A stretch of DNA of 64,000 nucleotides from Aeromicrobium flavum (GCF_007992115.1 NZ_BJZQ01000009.1:56063-120062); one strand, 5' to 3'; shown: positions 45,908 through 54,677, counted from the first letter of the stretch. Notes: generated by a model from the letters alone, not told the origin. Made by a program: numbers and translations.

Positions 45908-46291
45908 ATGACGAGCGATGGAGTGGCCATCGCCAGGGACGTGCTGGACCGCCTGGAGGCAGGCGTCGCCGCCCGCGACCTCGCAGCTCTGACCGACCTG
46001 TTCGCCGACGAGGCGGTGCTGTTTGGCACGGCGCGAGCGAACTTCGAGCCCGACGAGGTGGGCGACTACCTGCGGCTGGTGGTGGAGGCGGGGTCGGTCC
46101 GCTGGTTCCTCGACCGCTGGTCGGTCATCCACCATGACGGTGACCAGCTGTTGGTGGCCGCCTCGGGCGAGGTCGAGACCGACGCCGGGGACGGCCCTGA
46201 GCGATCGGACTTCCGGCTCTCGCTGTGGCTGCTGCACGTGGGCGACACCTGGAAGATCAGTCACTTCCACGGCTCCGTCCCGGAGGCCTGA
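45908..46291 (+). CDS. NTF2-like (SnoaL/ketosteroid-isomerase fold) protein
   Basis: A 127-residue protein of the NTF2-like cone fold. The helical start VLDRLEAGVAARDLAALTDL and FADEAVLFG is typical, and the last strands (RLSLWLLHVGDTWKISHFH) form the curved sheet. The SnoaL-like set of such proteins includes isomerases and many non-enzymes; no catalytic pair can be assigned with confidence. The start is supported by TAGTCT six bases upstream. Confidence 0.78.
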   Translation: MTSDGVAIARDVLDRLEAGVAARDLAALTDLFADEAVLFGTARANFEPDEVGDYLRLVVEAGSVRWFLDRWSVIHHDGDQLLVAASGEVETDAGDGPERSDFRLSLWLLHVGDTWKISHFHGSVPEA

Positions 46292-46338
46292 CCGGGCTGA
46301 GGGTGGTCTGACGGTCCCTTCCGAGCGAAGATCGGACG

Positions 46339-47241
46339 ATGAAGGGCGTCGACCTCATCGGGGTGCCGTTCGACGGGTACGGCCGGACTGGACACCAGTC
46401 CGCGGCCTCGCGCGTGCTGCGGGAGGCGGGCCTGGCCGCGGCCCTCACGAACCGTGACGTGACGGACCTCGGCGACCTCGAGCTCCCTGCGCCAGATCCG
46501 CAACGGGGGCGGACGACGTCGCTGATCAACGAAGCGGCGCTCGAGGCGATGGCCGAGGCGCTCGGGCATGCGGTGGTTCGTAGCGTCAGCTCCGACCGGT
46601 TCCCGCTCGTGCACGGCGGCGACTGCACCACCCTCCTCGGCACGATTCCGGCGCTGCGGGAGGACGGACCGGTCGGCCTGCTCTTCGTCGACGGCCACGA
46701 GGACACGATGCCGTTGGACGTCTCCGAGGACGGGGAGGCCGCGAACACGGAGATCGGACTGCTTCTCGGGCTGACGGGACGCCTGCTGGCCGGTCCGCTG
46801 GCGGACCGCGTGGGCGTGCTCGCCGATCACGAACTCGCCGTGGGGCCACGGGACGAGACCTGGCGCCGGCAGTTCAACGTTGGGTCCCTCGGTGAGCGGG
46901 GCGTGTTCCTCCGCGACTGGCGCCGGGCTGCCGAAGCGCCCGAGGAGTCCGCCCGCGAGGCCGTGCGCCACCTGCCGGAGTACGTGGATCGGTGGTGGCT
47001 GCACGTGGACCTCGACGTCCTCGACCCCGAGGAGTTCGGCGCGCAGGGGGTGCCGGGTGGTGAGAACGAGCCGAACGGCCTGACCTGGCGCCAGCTCACC
47101 CGGCTGCTGGTCGCGGCGGTCGGTGAGGGCGGGTGCCTGGGCTGGAGCGTGGCGATCTACGACCCCGAGCTCGACCCGTCGCGCGGTGATGCCCGCCGCA
47201 TCGTCGACCTCGTCCGCGACGTGACGCCCTCGTTGCCGTGA
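46339..47241 (+). CDS. Arginase/agmatinase/formiminoglutamase (ureohydrolase) family protein with altered metal site
   Basis: A 300-residue member of the binuclear-manganese ureohydrolases. Motifs: VHGGDCTTLLG (93-96 GGDC), LLFVDGHEDT (Asp118, His120, Asp122) and HVDLDVLDP (Asp224, Asp226). Compared with the consensus GGDHS, DAHxD and DxD, five of six metal ligands are kept, but the first histidine is cysteine. That would change one manganese site, so activity on arginine, agmatine or guanidino compounds is uncertain. The stop overlaps the M23 gene by four bases (GTGA). Confidence 0.85.
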   Translation: MKGVDLIGVPFDGYGRTGHQSAASRVLREAGLAAALTNRDVTDLGDLELPAPDPQRGRTTSLINEAALEAMAEALGHAVVRSVSSDRFPLVHGGDCTTLLGTIPALREDGPVGLLFVDGHEDTMPLDVSEDGEAANTEIGLLLGLTGRLLAGPLADRVGVLADHELAVGPRDETWRRQFNVGSLGERGVFLRDWRRAAEAPEESAREAVRHLPEYVDRWWLHVDLDVLDPEEFGAQGVPGGENEPNGLTWRQLTRLLVAAVGEGGCLGWSVAIYDPELDPSRGDARRIVDLVRDVTPSLP

Positions 47242-47885
47242 GGCCGCACCGTCAGGACCAGCCGTTGGTGCTCGACTATCCGTTCTCCGGGCGGTGGCTG
47301 GCACGCAACAGTCCCGCGCGGCGCGTGCCGAGCCACGGGACGCACCTGATGGGCACGACCTACGCCATCGACTTCGTCCCGGTCGACGAGCGTGGCCGCT
47401 CGGCCCCGTGGAGCTGGCGGACCGCGTTGGCGACGGAGCCGCCCGAGTCGTTCGCCGGCTTCGGTCGACCGATCCTCGCGCCGTGTGCCGGGCGCGTGGT
47501 CGTCGCCCACGACGGTGAGCCGGACCATGAGGCCCGACGGTCGCAACTGACGCTCGTGCCGTACGCCCTGGGACAGGCGAGGCGGATCCGCAGCGGCCCT
47601 CCCGCGATCGCCGGGAACCACGTGGTGATCGAGGTCGAGGACGGCGGTGCGTTCGTGCTGCTGGCCCACCTGCGCGAGGGCTCGGTGTCGGTCCCTGTCG
47701 GCGACGTGGTCGGGATCGGGACGGTGGTCGGCGCCTGCGGCAACTCCGGGAACAGCACGCGGCCGCACGTGCACGTCCAGGCGACGGACAGCACCGACTG
47801 GCAGCGGACGCGGGGACTGCCGATCGCCTTCCGGGAGCCCGGCGGGGCGAGGCTGCCGGGGGAGTCGGAGATCGTCACGATCTGA
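47238..47885 (+). CDS. M23-family metallopeptidase-like protein
   Basis: A 215-residue protein with a LytM/M23 endopeptidase core: APCAGRVVVAHDGEP, NHVVIEVEDGGAFVLLAHLR, GIGTVVGACGNSGNSTRPHVHVQ. The zinc ligands would be the HVH pair and the Asp of HLMGTTYAIDF. No signal peptide is visible, which is odd for a peptidoglycan enzyme; cytoplasmic actinobacterial relatives exist. It is coupled to the ureohydrolase gene by GTGA, so the pair may share a role, though no known pathway links them. Confidence 0.8.
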   Translation: MRPHRQDQPLVLDYPFSGRWLARNSPARRVPSHGTHLMGTTYAIDFVPVDERGRSAPWSWRTALATEPPESFAGFGRPILAPCAGRVVVAHDGEPDHEARRSQLTLVPYALGQARRIRSGPPAIAGNHVVIEVEDGGAFVLLAHLREGSVSVPVGDVVGIGTVVGACGNSGNSTRPHVHVQATDSTDWQRTRGLPIAFREPGGARLPGESEIVTI

Positions 47886-47917
47886 GTTCGCCCTGTCGTC
47901 CCAGCCGGTTCCGGGCG

Positions 47918-47923
47918 TACCCT
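47918..47923 (+). promoter_or_regulatory. -10 box of leaderless PIG-L gene
   Basis: TACCCT, six bases, then ATG at 47930. Confidence 0.55.
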
Positions 47924-47929
47924 CCGAGG

Positions 47930-48712
47930 ATGGGCGCTGATGAGCTGTTGCCGCCGTTCCCCGACGGCGCGTTCGAGCGCGTGCTGTGCGTCGTGGCCCA
48001 CCCGGACGACGTCGAGTACGGCACGTCGTCGGCCGTGGCGCGATGGACGAGCGAGGGCGTGGACGTCGCCTACCTGCTGTTGACCCGAGGCGAGGCCGGC
48101 ATGGACGCCGTGCACCCGACGGAGACCGCCGAGCTGCGTCAGCGCGAGCAGATCGCGGGCTCTCAGGCCGTCGGCGTCTCGCAGGTGGACTTCCTCGACT
48201 ACCCGGACGGGGTGCTGGAGTACTCCTTGGCGATGCGGCGCGACATCGCCATGGCGATCCGGCGCTTCCGGCCCGACGCGGTGGTGGTGGGCTCGTGGGA
48301 GATCGAGTTCGTGGCCGGGCTGAACCAGGCCGACCACCGCGTCGCAGGCCTGGCCGCGCTGGATGCGCTGCGCGACGCCGGGAACCGGTGGGTCTTTCCC
48401 GAGCTGCTCCGGGAGGGCCTGGAGCCATGGTCGCCGCGGTGGCTCCTCGTGTCGGGCGACTCGCGACCGACCCACGGTGTGGACGTCACCGGCGACCCGC
48501 TGGAGCGGGGGATCGCCTCACTCGAGGCCCACGAGCAGTACCTGGCCGGGATCGAGGGGCACCCGCCGGTTCGTCCGATGATCACGGGCATCACCGCCAT
48601 GCAGGGGCGCCGGATGGGAGTCGACCACGCCGTGCTGTTCCGGGCCTTCGACTTCCATGCGCCGCCGCCCATCGCCCGCGAGGCGATGGAGCTGGGCGGC
48701 CTCGATGACTGA
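47930..48712 (+). CDS. PIG-L family deacetylase
   Basis: A 260-residue zinc-dependent N-acetylglucosamine deacetylase family member (relatives include MshB of mycothiol synthesis and mycothiol amidase). The zinc motif AHPDDVEYGTSS replaces the usual AHPDDE; the third ligand is in LNQADHRVAGLAALD (HxxH-type region). GEAGMD after LLLTRGE is typical. MshB-like proteins are about 290-300 residues; this is shorter, so mycothiol work is not assured. The deazaflavin-type gene starts inside its last eight bases. Confidence 0.88.
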   Translation: MGADELLPPFPDGAFERVLCVVAHPDDVEYGTSSAVARWTSEGVDVAYLLLTRGEAGMDAVHPTETAELRQREQIAGSQAVGVSQVDFLDYPDGVLEYSLAMRRDIAMAIRRFRPDAVVVGSWEIEFVAGLNQADHRVAGLAALDALRDAGNRWVFPELLREGLEPWSPRWLLVSGDSRPTHGVDVTGDPLERGIASLEAHEQYLAGIEGHPPVRPMITGITAMQGRRMGVDHAVLFRAFDFHAPPPIAREAMELGGLDD

Positions 48713-49118
48713 GGCGCGGACGAGTCGCAAGAAGGCCGTCGTCGACGTCTTCCAGAAGTACGTGGCGAACCCGGTCGTGAAGCTGATCGCAGGGCGCGTC
48801 CCCGGAGCTCCCGTCCTGCTCGAGGTCACCGGTCGCAAGACTGGCCAGCCCCGCCGCAATCCCGTGGGTGGCCAGCTGGTCGGCGATTCGTTCTGGCTGG
48901 TCTCCGAGCACGGGCTCCGCTCGCAGTACGTCAAGAACCTGGTGGCTCAGCCGAAGGTCCGCGTGCGGATGCGGGGTCGGTGGCGCGACGGCATCGCGCA
49001 CGTGCTGCCGGACGACGACCCTCAGGCACGACTGCGAGCGCTTCGGGGCGTCAACAGCGCTGCGGTCCGTGCCCTCGGGACGAACCTGCTCACCATCCGC
49101 ATCGACCTCACGGCGTAG
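48705..49118 (+). CDS. Deazaflavin (F420)-dependent nitroreductase family protein
   Basis: A 137-residue split-barrel protein of the Ddn/Rv3547-like family, which uses reduced F420 to reduce quinones or other acceptors. Characteristic blocks are VLLEVTGRKTGQPRRNPVGG and WLVSEHGLRSQYVKNLVAQP, then VRVRMRGRWRDGIAHVL. The Lys/Arg-rich GRKTGQPRR loop fits phosphate binding of F420. It overlaps the PIG-L gene by eight bases, so it is the second gene of that operon. Confidence 0.88.
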   Translation: MTEARTSRKKAVVDVFQKYVANPVVKLIAGRVPGAPVLLEVTGRKTGQPRRNPVGGQLVGDSFWLVSEHGLRSQYVKNLVAQPKVRVRMRGRWRDGIAHVLPDDDPQARLRALRGVNSAAVRALGTNLLTIRIDLTA

Positions 49119-49145
49119 CTCGCGAGGTGGCGCCGAACGGCGTCG

Positions 49146-49520
49146 TCAGTTCTCCTTCAGCGCGAAGGTGGCGAGCGCGTGCACGAGTGACTTCCCGTCC
49201 TGCTTCACCTCGGCCTCGCAGATGGTGAGCCGGTCGCCGCGCTTGCGCACGGTGGCCGTGACGGTGAGCGGACCCGGCTTGCCGGGGCGGAGGTAGGTCA
49301 CGGTGAGCTGACTGGTGGCGGGCGTCTCGTCGTCCACGACGCTGAGGATGGCCGCCCCCATCGTCGTGTCGACCAAGGTGGCGAGCAGTCCGCCGTGAAC
49401 GGTGCCGGCGTCGTTGAGGTGCCGGTCGTCGGCATCCATCGTCAACGTCGCGTGCCCGTCGTCGGCCTGGGGGAGTGGGGCCCCGATGGTCGTGAGGAAG
49501 TTGTGGTCGGTGTCAGTCAC
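49146..49520 (-). CDS. PaaI-type hotdog thioesterase
   Basis: A 124-residue acyl-CoA thioesterase of the hotdog fold. The active-site loop is HLNDAGTVHGGLLATLVDTT, equivalent to the NxxGxxHGG...D motif of PaaI, with the catalytic Asp/Asn. QLTVTYLRPGKPGPL is the next strand. It acts on aromatic or short acyl-CoA. The GTG start gives MTDTDHNFL; TACAGA stands six bases before it, a weak -10 box. Confidence 0.88.
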   Translation of the reverse strand: MTDTDHNFLTTIGAPLPQADDGHATLTMDADDRHLNDAGTVHGGLLATLVDTTMGAAILSVVDDETPATSQLTVTYLRPGKPGPLTVTATVRKRGDRLTICEAEVKQDGKSLVHALATFALKEN

Positions 49521-49600
49521 CTGGGGTCTGTACCCACGGGCACCGTGCCGATGCGCCCGCGACAGACATCGTGAGTGGTGACCTCGGCGCGATCCGGCAC

Positions 49601-49606
49601 TAGCGT
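49601..49606 (+). promoter_or_regulatory. -10 box of leaderless VOC gene
   Basis: TAGCGT, seven bases, then ATG at 49614. Confidence 0.5.
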
Positions 49607-49613
49607 GAAACGC

Positions 49614-50051
49614 ATGCCCATCAAGCTGGAGAACGTCGCGATCGCGGTGCGCGACCTCGAGGCCACGATCGCGTTCTTCACCGACCTGGGACTCACCGTG
49701 CTCGGACGCGACGAAGTCCAGGGGGAGTGGACCGACACGGCCGTCGGGCTCGACGGCAACCACGCCAAGATCGCGATGCTGCAGACGCCGGACGGGCACG
49801 GCCGGCTGGAGCTGTTCGAGTACCTCCACCCCGAGGCGATCGAGACCGAGCCGACCCAGCCGAACGAGATCGGCATGCACCGGGTGGCGTTCTCGGTGGA
49901 CGACATCGACGCGGCGCTCGAGATCGCCGCGCGGCACGGGTGCCACCCGCTGCGGGGCGTCGCGACCTACGAGGACATCTACCGGCTCACCTACGTGCGC
50001 GGTCCCAGCGGCATCATCGTCATGCTCGCCGAGGAGCTCCAGAAGGGCTGA
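49614..50051 (+). CDS. VOC (glyoxalase/dioxygenase fold) family protein
   Basis: A 145-residue vicinal-oxygen-chelate protein with two paired beta-alpha-beta-beta-beta units: KLENVAIAVRDLEATIAFFTDLGL and MHRVAFSVDDIDAALEIAARHG. Candidate metal ligands are the Glu of LELFEYL, the His of MHRVAFS and the Glu of AEEL, with Asn in place of the N-terminal ligand at ENVAIAV. The chemistry (lyase, epimerase, dioxygenase or resistance protein) cannot be told from sequence. Confidence 0.85.
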   Translation: MPIKLENVAIAVRDLEATIAFFTDLGLTVLGRDEVQGEWTDTAVGLDGNHAKIAMLQTPDGHGRLELFEYLHPEAIETEPTQPNEIGMHRVAFSVDDIDAALEIAARHGCHPLRGVATYEDIYRLTYVRGPSGIIVMLAEELQKG

Positions 50052-50061
50052 CGAGGGGACC

Positions 50062-50346
50062 TCAGTCGAAGAGCTCGCCCAGCCAGTGGCTCTTCTTCTT
50101 GCTGCGGTACCGGTCGCGGTCGCGATCGTCGTAGCGGCGGTCGCGGTCGTCGTAGGACGGGCGCGTGTCGCGGACCGGCGCTGCCGGGTGAGCGACCGAG
50201 CGGGACACCTCGGCCTCGGCGCGCTCGAGGATCTTGTCGAGCTCACCTCGGTCGAGCCACACGCCACGGCACTCGGGGCAGTAGTCGATCTCCACGCCGG
50301 AGCGCTCACTCATCACCAGGGTCGTCGCGTCGTTCGGGCACTTCAT
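50062..50346 (-). CDS. Zinc-finger protein of the zf-TFIIB type
   Basis: A 94-residue protein. The first 45 residues are a zf-TFIIB ribbon: MKCPNDATTL, then DYCPECRGVWLDRGELDKIL, one CxxN/D pair and one CxxC pair that bind zinc. The rest is a linker and a strongly charged Asp/Arg/Tyr tail (DDRDRRYDDRDRDRYRSKKK) ending HWLGELFD. The family is common in bacteria; no function is established. GGAGGA before ATG sets the start. Confidence 0.85.
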   Translation of the reverse strand: MKCPNDATTLVMSERSGVEIDYCPECRGVWLDRGELDKILERAEAEVSRSVAHPAAPVRDTRPSYDDRDRRYDDRDRDRYRSKKKSHWLGELFD

Positions 50347-50448
50347 GGGGATCCTCCTGGGCCGGGATGGTTGCGCCCAGCGTAGGACCCACGCCAACCC
50401 GATCCTTCTGATCACCGCACTCCCGGTGACGGGAGGCGTGCGGAGGCT

Positions 50449-50454
50449 TACCGT
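50449..50454 (+). promoter_or_regulatory. -10 box of leaderless DUF2277 gene
   Basis: TACCGT, six bases, then ATG at 50461. Confidence 0.5.
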
Positions 50455-50460
50455 CGGAGC

Positions 50461-50766
50461 ATGTGCAGAAACATCCGGGTGCTCCACAACTTCGAGCCCG
50501 CCACCACCGACGACGAGGTGCGCGAGGCGGCGCTGCAGTTCGTGCGGAAGGTCAGCGGGTCGACCCGGCCGTCGCAGGCCAACGCCGAGGCGTTCGACCG
50601 GGCCGTCGACGAGATCGCCCACGCCACCCGCCACCTGCTCGACGACCTCGTCACGAAGGCGCCGCCGAAGAGCCGCGAACAGGAGGCCGTCAAGGGCCGC
50701 GAGCGGCACGAGAAGCGGATGGAGCGCGAGGTCCGCAACCGCACCGCCGCTACCGCAGGCGCTTGA
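50461..50766 (+). CDS. DUF2277 family protein
   Basis: A 101-residue protein with the family start MCRNIRVLHNFEPATTDDEV, then RKVSGSTRPSQANAEAFDRA and a helical segment VDEIAHATRHLLDDLVTKAPP. The tail is strongly basic (GRERHEKRMEREVRNR). The family is widespread and uncharacterised; the invariant MCRNI suggests a functional N-terminal Cys. Leaderless start. Its last 17 bases overlap the convergent APC gene. Confidence 0.9.
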   Translation: MCRNIRVLHNFEPATTDDEVREAALQFVRKVSGSTRPSQANAEAFDRAVDEIAHATRHLLDDLVTKAPPKSREQEAVKGRERHEKRMEREVRNRTAATAGA

Positions 50767-52264
50767 TCGTCTCTCCCTTGAAGAAGCCGGGGTGGCGGAC
50801 GCGCATCACGACCATGATGACGGCGCCGAGCAGCAGCACCCCGACGCCGAGGATGAAGACGGTGCCCACGCCCGCGACGCTCGAGCCGGATCCGTAGTCG
50901 GGGTCCATCGAGTCGCGCGCGGTGCTGACCAGCATCACGATCAGGATCACGCCGCCCACGAGTGGCGCCAGCAGCTTGAGGAGGAAGCTGCGCACCGAGG
51001 AGAACGCCTCGCGCCGGAAGTACCAGACGCAGGCCAGTGCGGTGACGCCGTAGTAGAAGCAGATCATCAGGCCGAGCGCGGTGATCGTGTCCCACAGGGC
51101 GTTCTCGCTCAACAGCCGCGTGACCACGTAGAACGCCCCCGAGACCGCGCCGGCGACGATGGTGGCCACCGACGGCGACATGAAGCGGGGCGAGATCCTC
51201 GACAGGCTCGGCGGCAGCGCCTTGTAGTAGCTCATGGCCAGCATCGTGCGAGCCGGCGAGACCAGCGTCGACTGCAGCGAGGCGGCCGAGGACGACAGGA
51301 TCGCCAGCGACATCAGGATCGCGAAGGGTCCCATGATCGGCTCGGCCAGGACGGCGAACATCGACTCCTGGTTGTCGGGGTTGCCCGCGCCGAGTCCGGT
51401 CGTGCCCACGCCGGCGTACGCGATGACCGCCAGCGAGCAGATCATGTAGATCCCCATGATGACCAGGACGGTCAGCGTCGCCGCGCGCCCCGGGACCTTC
51501 TCGGGGTTCGTCGTCTCCTCGTTCATGGTCAGCGTGACGTCCCAGCCCCAGAAGATGAAGATCGACAGGGAGATGCCGGCGGCGAAGGCGCTGAACGACG
51601 AGACCTCCAGCGGGTTGAACCAGTCGAGCGAGACCGGGGTGGCGTCGAAGGCCGTGCCGTTGTTCACGTGGAAGAACGCCGAGACCGCGAACCAGGTCAG
51701 GACGACGAGCTGGAACGTCACGAGGACGTACTGGAAGGACTTGGTGGCCTCCATGCCGCGGTAGGAGATCCAGCACGCGACGCCGAGGAACACCAGCGTG
51801 GTGGGGATGTTCACCCACAGGTTGGTGGTGAGGTCGGCGATCCCGTCGTTGCCCGTCATCTGGGCGATCAGCAGGTAGAAGAAGTCGACGGCGACCGCGG
51901 CCAGGTTCGACAGCACGATGATGGTCGCGGCGACGAGGCCCCAGCCGCCCATCCAGCCGATCCACGGCCCGAAGGCGCGCGTGGCCCACGTGAACGAGGT
52001 GCCGGAGTCGGGCATCGCGCGGTTCAGCTCGCGATAGCCGAGGGCGACCAGGAGCATCGGCAGGAACCCGGCGATGAAGACGGCCGGGAGTTGGGTGCCG
52101 ACCTCGGCCACCGTGGGGCCGAGCGCGGCGGTGAGCGTGTACGCCGGGGCGATGCAGGAGATGCCGATGACGACCGCGCCGAGGACCCCGACGGTGCCCT
52201 TGCTGAGGCCCTTCTCGCTCAAGCCGGACTCGGGCACGGCCGGACGATCTGCTCGAACACTCAT
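50750..52264 (-). CDS. APC-family amino acid / amine permease
   Basis: A 504-residue transporter with about twelve helices. The first helix has GISCIAPAYTLTAALGPTV, the broken-helix pattern of APC carriers; later blocks are ALGYRELNRAMPDSGTSFTW and FWGWDVTLTMNEETTNPEKV, both typical of the amino-acid/polyamine branch. It is the last gene of a minus-strand operon after a universal stress protein (4-base overlap) and a flavin amine oxidase, which suggests uptake of the amine or amino acid that the oxidase uses. Its 3' end overlaps DUF2277 by 17 bases. Confidence 0.92.
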   Translation of the reverse strand: MSVRADRPAVPESGLSEKGLSKGTVGVLGAVVIGISCIAPAYTLTAALGPTVAEVGTQLPAVFIAGFLPMLLVALGYRELNRAMPDSGTSFTWATRAFGPWIGWMGGWGLVAATIIVLSNLAAVAVDFFYLLIAQMTGNDGIADLTTNLWVNIPTTLVFLGVACWISYRGMEATKSFQYVLVTFQLVVLTWFAVSAFFHVNNGTAFDATPVSLDWFNPLEVSSFSAFAAGISLSIFIFWGWDVTLTMNEETTNPEKVPGRAATLTVLVIMGIYMICSLAVIAYAGVGTTGLGAGNPDNQESMFAVLAEPIMGPFAILMSLAILSSSAASLQSTLVSPARTMLAMSYYKALPPSLSRISPRFMSPSVATIVAGAVSGAFYVVTRLLSENALWDTITALGLMICFYYGVTALACVWYFRREAFSSVRSFLLKLLAPLVGGVILIVMLVSTARDSMDPDYGSGSSVAGVGTVFILGVGVLLLGAVIMVVMRVRHPGFFKGETIKRLR

Positions 52265-53151
52265 GTCGGGGTTCCTTCGTTCCGAGCCGATGCGGGCTTG
52301 TAGCTCTTGGGCACGACCACCAGGGGAACCGGCAGGGTGCGCAGCATCCGCTGGGCGGTGGGGCCGAGGAACAGCCGACGCTTGCGAGCGAGCCGGCTCG
52401 AGCCGACGACGGCGACCTCGCCCGGCAGCCACGCGAGGTCGCTGATCGCCTCGTCGAGGCTGCCGCCCGACGCCACCGTGACGTCGGCGTCGATGCCGAG
52501 CTCGGTGACGAGGCCGGCCACCGCCGCTTGCGTCGACTCCACCGCCTGGTGCAGGGCCCAGCCGCTGGGCAGGTCGTCCTGGGCGAGCAGCGAGACGACC
52601 CGCAGCGGCAGGTCCTGGGCCGCGGCGGCCTCGGCGCCGGCGCGGACCACCGCCTTGTGCCCCGCCCGGTTGCCGACGAGCACCGTGACACGGCTGAGTC
52701 GACCCGCGGCCGCCTCGAGCGAGGCGACGGCCTCGGGGGAGCCCATCGCGACGGGGACGGGCGACGAGTGCAGGAGGGCGCTGGCGACCGAGCCGGGGGC
52801 GAAGAAGCCCGCGACGTGGCGCTTGCGCCCGCCCAGGACGATCACCTGGGCGCCGGTCTCCTGCGCCAACGCGATGAGTCCCTCGGCGGGGGAGGAGACC
52901 GCCCGGGCCAGCACTCGGGCCGTGAGCCCGTCCGGGACCAGCGCGAGGGCCTCGTCCGCCCACGCGGCGACCGTCTCGGCGAGGATCGACGAGTACCCGT
53001 GGTCGCCGCCGGGGTACACCGCTGAGAACGGGGTGTGCTCCGGCAGGACGATGGCCAGGTCCAGGTGGGCCCCGGGGCCTCCCAGCGCGGCCGCCAGCGC
53101 GATGGCCTCGGCTCCGCGGCCGTCAGCGGTGTACCCGACGAGGCAGCGCAT
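52261..53151 (-). CDS. Universal stress protein, two tandem UspA domains
   Basis: A 296-residue protein made of two UspA domains, residues about 1-140 and 150-285. The nucleotide-binding G-x2-G-x9-G(S/T) type motif appears as VLGGRKRHVAGFFAPGSVAS in the first and VVGSSRLARKRRLFLGPTAQ in the second. Such proteins often accompany permeases and tune them, and here the gene lies between an amine oxidase (two bases upstream) and an APC permease (overlap of four bases downstream). Confidence 0.9.
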   Translation of the reverse strand: MRCLVGYTADGRGAEAIALAAALGGPGAHLDLAIVLPEHTPFSAVYPGGDHGYSSILAETVAAWADEALALVPDGLTARVLARAVSSPAEGLIALAQETGAQVIVLGGRKRHVAGFFAPGSVASALLHSSPVPVAMGSPEAVASLEAAAGRLSRVTVLVGNRAGHKAVVRAGAEAAAAQDLPLRVVSLLAQDDLPSGWALHQAVESTQAAVAGLVTELGIDADVTVASGGSLDEAISDLAWLPGEVAVVGSSRLARKRRLFLGPTAQRMLRTLPVPLVVVPKSYKPASARNEGTPT

Positions 53152-53153
53152 GG

Positions 53154-54578
53154 TCAGGCGTCCTGCAGGTTCAGCGTGCCGAACGGCGAGACGACGCCGT
53201 CGTAGTCGGGGTCGGGCTCGGTGCCGTCCAGTGCAGCGACGATCCGCGCCGCGTTCCGGCGTCCCATCCGGACCGCGCCGTCGACGTGCTGGTAGCCCTC
53301 GCCGGCCAGGTCGGAGGACGAGAAGTGGATCGGGCCGACGTTCTTGTTCTGGTCGGGGCCGAAGCGGTGCAGCCCGCCCAGGTCGTAGCTGGTGGCGTAG
53401 GCGCCGCGGGTCCACTCCTCGGCGGCGAAGTCCGACTCGTAGTAGACGACCGGCTCGAGCGCCCGGTCGCCCAGGAACGCCGCGATGTCCTGCAGCACGA
53501 CGGCCTTGCGCTTCTCGGGCGCCAGGTCGAACATCGCGTCGGCGTGCTCGTCGGAGATGAAGCCGACGATCGTGCCCGTGGACTCGCCGTGGTACGTGTT
53601 GTCGTAGACCTCGTGCACGACGTTCGACGGCGCGAAGCCGGTGCCGGAGAGGCCCTCCTCGCGCCAGAACGGGCTCGCGTAGACGGCGTGGATCTTGATG
53701 ACGAGGCCCATCGACTGGTGCTGGTGCGTCACGTGCTGGCGGCGCGGGAGCGGCGGGTCGTACGAGATGCGCGAGTAGAGGTTCGGCGGGACCGCGATGA
53801 CGACCTTCTTCGCATGGACCGTCACGTCCGACCCGTGGGCGACGACGCCCTCGTCCGACCACTCGAGCCGCAGCACGGGGTTGTTCAGGAACACGTCGTC
53901 GCCGAGGCGCTCGGCCACGGCGAGCGACACGCCCTGCATGGTGCCGACGATGCGCCGGTCGAGGATGAAGTCCTCGTCGACGAGGTTCGAGAACGACCCT
54001 GCGGAGGCCGCCATCAGCAGCGCCTGGAGCGCCGAGAAGGCGTAGGCCGGCTTGGTCAGCATGCCGCCGGCGATGAACGGCGCGACGTTGGTGCAGGCGA
54101 CCTCGTCCTGCGTGATGGTGCGCAGCCAGTCGTGGAACGAGATCCGGTCGAGCTCGGCGGCCCGCGGGTGCTCCCACGGGGCGTCCGGGTCGACCTGGGC
54201 CGCCAGTTCGTCCATCGCCGCGATGATCTTGTCCATCTCGGCGTTCGTGGCGTCCGAGACGGGGAAGTCGTCGCCGGTGTAGACGGTGCGGGAGCCGTCC
54301 TCGGCGATGTACACGGACGCGCCGTCCTTGTGGCGCTCGAACGTCTCGAGGCCCAGCTCCTCGATCAGCGAGTAGAGGCCGGTCTGGTCGGGGGAGATCC
54401 ACTGACCGCCGATCTCGATGGTCGCGCCGTCCATGGTCTGGCTCCAGGTGCGGCCGCCGACGCGGTCGCGCGCCTCGAGGACGGCCACCGTCTTGCCGGC
54501 CTTGCGCAACTCGTAGGCGGCGGTGAGGCCCGACGGGCCGGCTCCGATGACGACGACGTCACGATCGAGAACTCGCAT
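53154..54578 (-). CDS. Flavin monoamine oxidase family protein (putrescine-oxidase-like)
   Basis: A 474-residue FAD oxidase of primary amines. The N-terminal dinucleotide motif is VVVIGAGPSGLTAAYELRKAG, followed by VAVLEARDRVGGRTWS, both invariant in amine oxidases. Further typical blocks: IEIGGQWISPDQTGLYSLIE, VVIAVPPNLYSRISYDPPLP and, at the end, GEGYQHVDGAVRMGRRNAA with the C-terminal FAD contact. Length is that of actinobacterial putrescine oxidases (about 470-480). It heads an operon with UspA and an APC permease; a 21-base palindrome and a TetR gene lie upstream. The amine is not proved by sequence. Confidence 0.9.
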   Translation of the reverse strand: MRVLDRDVVVIGAGPSGLTAAYELRKAGKTVAVLEARDRVGGRTWSQTMDGATIEIGGQWISPDQTGLYSLIEELGLETFERHKDGASVYIAEDGSRTVYTGDDFPVSDATNAEMDKIIAAMDELAAQVDPDAPWEHPRAAELDRISFHDWLRTITQDEVACTNVAPFIAGGMLTKPAYAFSALQALLMAASAGSFSNLVDEDFILDRRIVGTMQGVSLAVAERLGDDVFLNNPVLRLEWSDEGVVAHGSDVTVHAKKVVIAVPPNLYSRISYDPPLPRRQHVTHQHQSMGLVIKIHAVYASPFWREEGLSGTGFAPSNVVHEVYDNTYHGESTGTIVGFISDEHADAMFDLAPEKRKAVVLQDIAAFLGDRALEPVVYYESDFAAEEWTRGAYATSYDLGGLHRFGPDQNKNVGPIHFSSSDLAGEGYQHVDGAVRMGRRNAARIVAALDGTEPDPDYDGVVSPFGTLNLQDA

Positions 54579-54597
54579 GGTGTCTGCTTCCTGGGAT

Positions 54598-54618
54598 TAA
54601 ATGAATGTCGTTCATTTA
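54598..54618. promoter_or_regulatory. 21-base palindrome, probable TetR operator
   Basis: Perfect arms TAAATGAA and TTCATTTA around TGTCG, between the divergent amine oxidase (start 54578) and TetR (start 54678) genes. It is the only AT-rich stretch in the gap and overlaps the likely promoters of both. Confidence 0.7.
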
Positions 54619-54677
54619 CTGCTCGGATGCGATAGTAGTCCACGAGACGCACGTCACGCCAGCCCTCAGGAGACCTC

